Part shown: positions 4,305-7,218 of the stretch, one piece after another | Position numbering within the stretch: position 1 is the first letter of the stretch | Layout of the letters: the number at the start of each line of letters is the position of its first letter | Origin: Lactiplantibacillus plantarum | Lineage (GTDB): Bacteria; Bacillota; Bacilli; Lactobacillales; Lactobacillaceae | DNA: 7,218 nucleotides | Assembly: GCF_014131735.1 (NCBI RefSeq) | Contig: NZ_CP039122.1 | Location: 1-7,218, forward strand | Reading direction: 5' to 3' | Translations under genes and position numbers: made by a program | The notes under the pieces: model-generated | The model's input: only the letters and a program-made list of their open reading frames with translations | Told to the model about the DNA's origin: nothing | The model's database searches: none

Positions 4305-4505
4305 TTATTGTGGAACAACATTCGTTGCTTGAGGGCCACGATCCCCTTGTTCAACTTCATAGCTTACCTTTTGACCTTCATCAAGGCTTTTAAACCCATC
4401 TGTTTGGATTGATGAGAAATGAACGAATACATCTTTATTATCCGAACCGGTGATAAATCCAAAGCCCTTATCCGCGTTAAACCATTTCACAGTACCACTT
4501 TGCAT
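4305..4505 (-). CDS. csp: CspA-family cold-shock protein
   Basis: A 66-residue single-domain cold-shock protein, the usual length. It shows the hallmark start [15 protein letters not shown] with RNP1 (KGFGFI, residues 13-18) and RNP2 (VFVHF, 26-30), and the lactobacillus-type ending RGPQATNV. Such proteins bind single-stranded RNA and DNA in the cytoplasm and melt RNA structure, helping translation and antitermination at low temperature or during growth changes. The start is fixed by a strong GGAGG about 10 bases upstream. A TATAAT at 4566-4571 predicts a leader of roughly 50-60 nt. It is monocistronic, with its own terminator. It may be simple cargo, but an RNA chaperone on a plasmid rich in folded RNA is suggestive; that link is speculation. 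Confidence 0.95.
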   Translation of the reverse strand: MQSGTVKWFNADKGFGFITGSDNKDVFVHFSSIQTDGFKSLDEGQKVSYEVEQGDRGPQATNVVPQ

Positions 4506-4565
4506 ATACTTATATTCCTCCTAGAAACTAAATCAAAGTAACCAGCCGAATTAACATCTAAGAAA

Positions 4566-4571
4566 ATTATA
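4566..4571 (-). promoter_or_regulatory. -10 box of the cold-shock gene
   Basis: A perfect TATAAT on the minus strand, 61 bases before the csp start codon. The -35 is poor, so extra activation or a more distant start is possible. Confidence 0.45.
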
Positions 4572-4627
4572 GATAGCAAGTTTAATGATACTTAAAACTT
4601 CCGAATATGTTAACCGTGTTCAGTATA

Positions 4628-4996
4628 TCACAGAGTTCGAAGATAGTTTAATTTAAACACTTCAAGTGCCCGGTTCTTTAAGTAGTTAAACTTGCTGACA
4701 CTAACCGATAATTGATTACAGGCTTCGTTGCGGTTGAAACGTTTCTCAATAATATAATCATGTAGGATAAATTGATATTGCGGATCATCAATTGTATTGA
4801 GGGCGTCTTCGACTTCTTTTAACTGGTAAGATAAGTCAACATGGTTTACCAGGCGGCTTTCAGTGCCGTTTCGGCTACTATGACTGGATACTCCATCGAA
4901 TGAGGGACTAGAAACTTGGTTAAAAGTTGTCAAGTCACGTTTTAGTTTGGCATATTGTTTTAATAAATTACAAATCTTCTTAACATCTTGACGCAT
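4628..4996 (-). CDS. ArpU-like phage-type transcriptional regulator
   Basis: The predicted product has 122 residues. Its order resembles the ArpU/phage late-gene regulator family: an N-terminal Lys-rich helix (MRQDVKKICNLLKQYAKLKR), the SPSFDG motif (residues 30-35) and a Ser-rich loop, a helix with VEDALNTIDD, then a sigma-like helix-turn-helix (about 87-112, with NEACNQLSVSVSKFNYLKNRA). Relatives control lysis, packaging or muramidase genes in prophages and enterococci; here no such target gene is present, so it may act on the host or a resident phage. The start at 4996 is preferred because the longer frame back to 5074 runs through a terminator hairpin, but its Shine-Dalgarno site is weak. 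The domain call is by eye, moderately sure. A phage origin for this gene is likely. Confidence 0.62.
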   Translation of the reverse strand: MRQDVKKICNLLKQYAKLKRDLTTFNQVSSPSFDGVSSHSSRNGTESRLVNHVDLSYQLKEVEDALNTIDDPQYQFILHDYIIEKRFNRNEACNQLSVSVSKFNYLKNRALEVFKLNYLRTL

Positions 4997-5030
4997 TAGA
5001 ATCACACTTTCTGATCCCAGATATATGTAT

Positions 5031-5056
5031 AAAAAAGCGGGGCTATTACACCCCGT
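5031..5056 (-). terminator. Terminator upstream of the ArpU-like gene
   Basis: CGGGG/CCCCG stem with an 8-base loop, followed on the minus strand by TTTTTT (5031-5036). It isolates the ArpU-like gene from the IS side. It may have ended a transcript cut by the IS insertion, or act as an attenuator in the leader of the ArpU-like gene. Confidence 0.7.
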
Positions 5057-5081
5057 TCCGACTAATATCAACACAATGAAT

Positions 5082-6124
5082 GGTAGATTGCAAATTTAAT
5101 CCGAATTTTTGGACAAATTTGTCAGCATAACCTGATACGGTGTTTGCCAGTCGAGTATTTTAAGCGGTCGCTGGTTAATTTGGAGTAACGTCGTCGTTAA
5201 ATCTTGAGCACTAATGTGCTCAAAACGAGTCCCTTTAGGATAAAAATAACGTCAATTCCGATTAAAGCGTTCATTACTACCACGTTCAGCTGGCGTATAA
5301 GCATGGCAGTAATAGGTCTTAATACCATATTGTGATTCAAGTGATACTAGCCCACTAAACTCAGTGCCACGGTCCACAGTAAAGCTGTGCACCGGACCAT
5401 TAAAAGTGGTTAGGAACTTAGTTAGTGCTTCATTAACAGTCGCTGTCGTCCGATCTTTTAACCGGTATGCCCAAAGGAACCGTGATTTGCGATCGATTAA
5501 AGTTAATAAAACTGCCTTACTATGCCCACGAGGACCAACGACTGTATCTAGTTCAAAATCGCCGATGCGATTACGTTGATTAATCATCATGGGACGCTGT
5601 TCAATTGATCGCCCCAAAGATTGATTATATTTGGATCGTTGGTCAACGTTACGCCGTTGGCGTACGCCATGTTCAGGTAGATCATTCAAGGAGAAACCAA
5701 TTCTCCCCTGATTTAGCCAATTATAAATAGATTTAGTAGCTAGTTTAAATTCGTGAGCAATCATTCCTGGTGACCAGCTTAGACGTAAATGGTTGAGAAT
5801 TTTTTGCTTTAACTCAGCGCTCAGCTTAGTTTTCCGACCACATCGTAATCGCTTGTATTCGGCATCTGTTTGTGCTAATTCAGCCTGATAAGGTTGACAT
5901 CGAGATAATTCATAAGAAATTGTTGACGGTGATCGGTTCAGCCGAACGCCCATTGGAATATCGGACAGCCCTAGTTCACAAAAGGTTTCGATTTTAATTC
6001 GTTCGGAATAGGTTATACTAGACAAAAGATCAGCTCCTAAAAGATGGGTTTGTGGTAAACACCATTTTAAAGGAAGTTGATCTTTTTTGTCCGAACAGCG
6101 TTCGGATTAATTTTACAATCTACC
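5082..6124 (-). mobile_element. IS30-family insertion sequence, ISLpl1-like, 1043 bp
   Basis: The terminal inverted repeats are 24 bp: 5082-5105 (starting GGTAGATTGCAAATTTAATC) and 6101-6124 in reverse, with 22 of 24 matching. AT flanks both ends (5080-5081 and 6125-6126), fitting the 2-bp target duplication of this family. The length of 1043 bp matches what I recall for ISLpl1, an element widespread in lactobacilli and pediococci. The element sits between the mazEF operon and the ArpU-like gene. The IS name is from memory; the family is certain. Confidence 0.9.
5096..6025 (-). pseudogene. IS30-family transposase with one premature stop
   Basis: The reading frame would encode 309 residues but is interrupted by a TGA at 5252-5254, codon 258. 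The frame beyond it continues cleanly for 51 codons (ending NLSKNSD) to the TAA at 5096-5098. The N-terminal helix-turn-helix (SPSTISYELSR, about residues 32-42) and the whole DD(33)E triad, Asp160 (DFELDTVVG), Asp218 (VDRGTEF) and Glu252 (GSNERFNR), precede the stop. The family normally has Leu at the stop position, so TTA to TGA is a simple one-base explanation. The start is TTG at 6025, supported by AGGAG 8 bases upstream. The truncated product lacks the conserved C-terminal helix region and is probably inactive, unless the stop is read through. Confidence 0.88.
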
Positions 6125-6346
6125 ATTTCAATTTAGAAAATATTTCCAGTTCCATCAAAACGGAGCTAAACAAGATAGTGCATGACATCGATGACTAATA
6201 CTTTAACACCAAACAGAAAGGGGCTATGAATATATAGGGTCTATAACTTACAAATAACCCCTCGAAAACATTGAAAGAATAACCCCCAAGATCTATATTA
6301 TAGATCTTGGGGGTTATTTGTTTTAATATTAAAGAAATGACTTCTT
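6125..6346. other. Short intergenic remainder between IS and mazF
   Basis: Apart from the mazF terminator this holds a small palindrome TATAG-GGT-CTATA (6231-6243) and an AAAGGGG-spaced ATG with only three codons. No gene is supported. Confidence 0.5.
6278..6318 (-). terminator. Terminator after mazF, perfect 20-bp palindrome
   Basis: Two perfect 20-bp arms (6278-6297 and 6299-6318, AATAACCCCC... with its complement) around one base form a very strong hairpin 28 bases after the mazF stop. The minus strand then reads TTCTTTC, a modest T-rich tail. A second copy of the arm, ACAAATAACCCC (6250-6261), can pair with 6310-6321 instead. Confidence 0.7.
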
Positions 6347-6691
6347 CTATTTGTCATCAATACTAAACAATAATTTGTACAAAGTGATTATTTCTTCTAG
6401 TTCTTCACGCGATACATGATCGACAATAGTTTCATCAGTGACATGTCTTGCCCGTAAATCTAAGGCTATGGTTTGATCTAATAATACTTTTCCATATACT
6501 GTTTGACTACTAGTTAGTCGATGATACATTGGAAAATTACGCTTGGTACTGCTAATTGGAGCCACAATCGTCATGTTACTTGTCTGACAGACTAGATCAT
6601 TGCTTAGCGCAATGGCTGGTCGCTTATTCATCTGTTCATGACCACGGCTTGGATTAAAGTTAACATAAAATATATCACCTTGGCTTACCAT
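6347..6691 (-). CDS. mazF: MazF/PemK-family endoribonuclease toxin
   Basis: A 114-residue toxin of the MazF/PemK family, a ribosome-independent mRNA interferase that cuts RNA at short motifs when its antitoxin is lost. The family signature is complete: GDIFYVNFNPSRGHEQ at the N-terminus, KRPAIALSND with the catalytic Arg24, and VAPISSTK with Thr49 in the second active-site loop. The C-terminal helix (SREELEEIITLYKLLFSI) is typical. Its start overlaps the antitoxin stop by 7 bases (ATGGTAA), so translation is coupled. It ensures that cells losing the plasmid are arrested. Cleavage specificity cannot be read from the sequence. Confidence 0.95.
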   Translation of the reverse strand: MVSQGDIFYVNFNPSRGHEQMNKRPAIALSNDLVCQTSNMTIVAPISSTKRNFPMYHRLTSSQTVYGKVLLDQTIALDLRARHVTDETIVDHVSREELEEIITLYKLLFSIDDK

Positions 6692-6948
6692 TGAAGTTCA
6701 TTACCTTCTGACTTTCCCCAATCAAGCTCGTGATCCCTTTTCCCGTCATCTTTCCAATCCTTAAATAGTTCGTGAATATTGGTTGGGTTCTTTTTTATTG
6801 GTGTTAAAACAATTGATCCATTTTCAATGGTTATTGTCATATCTTGGTTATCATCTAATTTCAGTTGTTTAATAATTTGGCTAGGAATTCTAGCAGCTTT
6901 CGAGTTTCCCCACTTTGCTAAGCGTGTTTGTTCTTTAATAAGTTCCAT
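6685..6948 (-). CDS. mazE: MazE/PemI-family antitoxin
   Basis: The predicted product has 87 residues. An N-terminal AbrB/MazE-type swapped-hairpin DNA-binding domain (about 9-52, AKWGNSKAARIPSQIIKQL) is followed by an acidic, flexible tail (DWKDDGKRDHELDWGKSEG) that in this family wraps and inhibits the toxin. The start at 6948 is set by GGAGGGG about 7 bases upstream; a longer frame to 7029 lacks a ribosome site and crosses the promoter. It is the first gene of a two-gene operon with mazF. It probably represses its own promoter (6981-7009), where a near-palindrome lies between the -35 and -10. Because the integrase is transcribed divergently from the same 85-bp gap, it may affect that gene too. 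Confidence 0.93.
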   Translation of the reverse strand: MELIKEQTRLAKWGNSKAARIPSQIIKQLKLDDNQDMTITIENGSIVLTPIKKNPTNIHELFKDWKDDGKRDHELDWGKSEGNELQW

Positions 6949-6970
6949 ATTTTCCCCTCCTAAATTATTA

Positions 6971-6999
6971 TTACAAGTCAAGTATATCCCATGTAGATA
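6971..6999 (+). promoter_or_regulatory. Possible integrase promoter overlapping the mazEF promoter
   Basis: TTACAA (6971-6976), 17-bp spacer, TAGATA (6994-6999) on the plus strand, 34 bases before the int ATG. It overlaps the mazEF promoter and operator almost entirely. The match to consensus is moderate. Confidence 0.4.
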
Positions 7000-7009
7000 C
7001 ACAATGCAA
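6981..7009 (-). promoter_or_regulatory. mazEF promoter with operator-like palindrome
   Basis: -35 TTGCAT (7004-7009), exactly 17-bp spacer, -10 TATACT (6981-6986) on the minus strand. The near-palindrome GTATATCCCATGTAGATAC (6982-7000) overlaps the -10 and spacer, as expected for MazE autorepression. Confidence 0.65.
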
Positions 7010-7033
7010 ATATTCTTACTGGAGGTCATTTAC

Positions 7034-7218
7034 ATGCAACAAGTTGTCTTACCCATCAAAGATTCAAACGTTCTTAAAGAGGTTCAAGATACGTTACTCA
7101 ATAACTTTAAAGCTGGCCGACGTAACTATACGATTTTTCAAGTTGGTAAAGCGACGCTACTGCGAGTGAGTGACGTTATGGGTTTAAAACAGACCGATAT
7201 TTTTAATCTGGACGGTTC
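7034..7218 (+). CDS. int: Tyrosine recombinase/integrase, N-terminal part (continues at 1-400)
   Basis: The first 61 codons, plus two bases of codon 62, of the 194-residue integrase whose remainder is at 1-400. The ATG at 7034 follows GGAGG (7021-7025) at 8-base spacing, a strong ribosome site. The segment includes the first catalytic arginine (Arg44 in GKATLLRVSDVMGL), normally near residue 150-200 in full-size phage integrases. This shows that the large N-terminal DNA-binding domain is missing in this short class. It is divergent from mazEF across an 85-bp gap that probably holds both promoters. Confidence 0.93.
   Translation, partial: MQQVVLPIKDSNVLKEVQDTLLNNFKAGRRNYTIFQVGKATLLRVSDVMGLKQTDIFNLDG

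Noticed and set aside
4227..4412. Plus frame opposite csp
   Set aside because: Shadow of a certain cold-shock gene; it crosses that gene's terminator.
4628..5074. Longer 148-codon version of the ArpU-like gene
   Set aside because: The extra 26 codons are translated from a terminator hairpin and its T-run; the family's N-terminus begins at about the Met at 4996.
5364..5579. Plus frame opposite the transposase
   Set aside because: Shadow of the IS reading frame.

Overview
The window looks like one complete small circular plasmid from a lactobacillus (Lactiplantibacillus plantarum group or a relative). Its two ends fall inside one tyrosine-recombinase gene: the last two bases (TC) and the first base (T) complete a serine codon, and the joined frame is a normal 194-residue integrase. 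A 1043-bp IS30-family element matching my recollection of ISLpl1, lactobacillus-type Shine-Dalgarno sites and a low-GC, non-coding-rich layout support the host assignment. I recall L. plantarum p256 (about 7.2 kb, source of the 256rep of the pSIP vectors) as a plasmid with a PemI/PemK-type addiction module and no recognisable rep gene. This window fits that description, but I could not compare sequences.

Layout: 1-400 carries the C-terminal part of the integrase. 401-2800 is about 2.4 kb with no convincing protein gene but much RNA-level structure. It holds foldable elements and a solitary IS end (401-1074), a tandem array of small minus-strand promoter/terminator units (1074-1856), a region of many nested hairpins (2100-2535), and a convergent sense/antisense RNA pair with an attenuator (2537-2796). 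2808-3332 (minus) encodes a DUF536/pSK1-Par-like DNA-binding coiled-coil protein with its own promoter and palindromic operator. 3460-3835 is non-coding, very AT-rich, and carries repeated TTTTTCTAACA motifs, so it is an origin or centromere candidate. 3976-4996 (minus) holds an unknown 80-residue protein, a CspA-type cold-shock protein and an ArpU-like regulator. 5082-6124 is the IS30-family element, whose transposase has a premature stop. 6347-6948 (minus) is a MazE/MazF (PemI/PemK) toxin-antitoxin operon, divergent from the integrase (7034 onward, + strand).

How it may work: MazEF gives post-segregational stability, the Par-like protein gives partition, and the integrase may resolve multimers or mediate site-specific recombination. 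The main puzzle is replication, because no Rep protein is encoded. The strongest candidate control circuit is at 2537-2796. A predicted ~103-nt, three-stem-loop antisense RNA opposes a minus-strand leader. A 17-bp anti-terminator helix in that leader is mutually exclusive with a 17-bp terminator. This is the logic of pT181/pIP501 attenuation, but the RNA downstream of the attenuator appears to be non-coding. That suggests a primer-type or otherwise functional RNA instead of a rep mRNA. Promoter, RNA and folding statements are read by eye and have not been computed.
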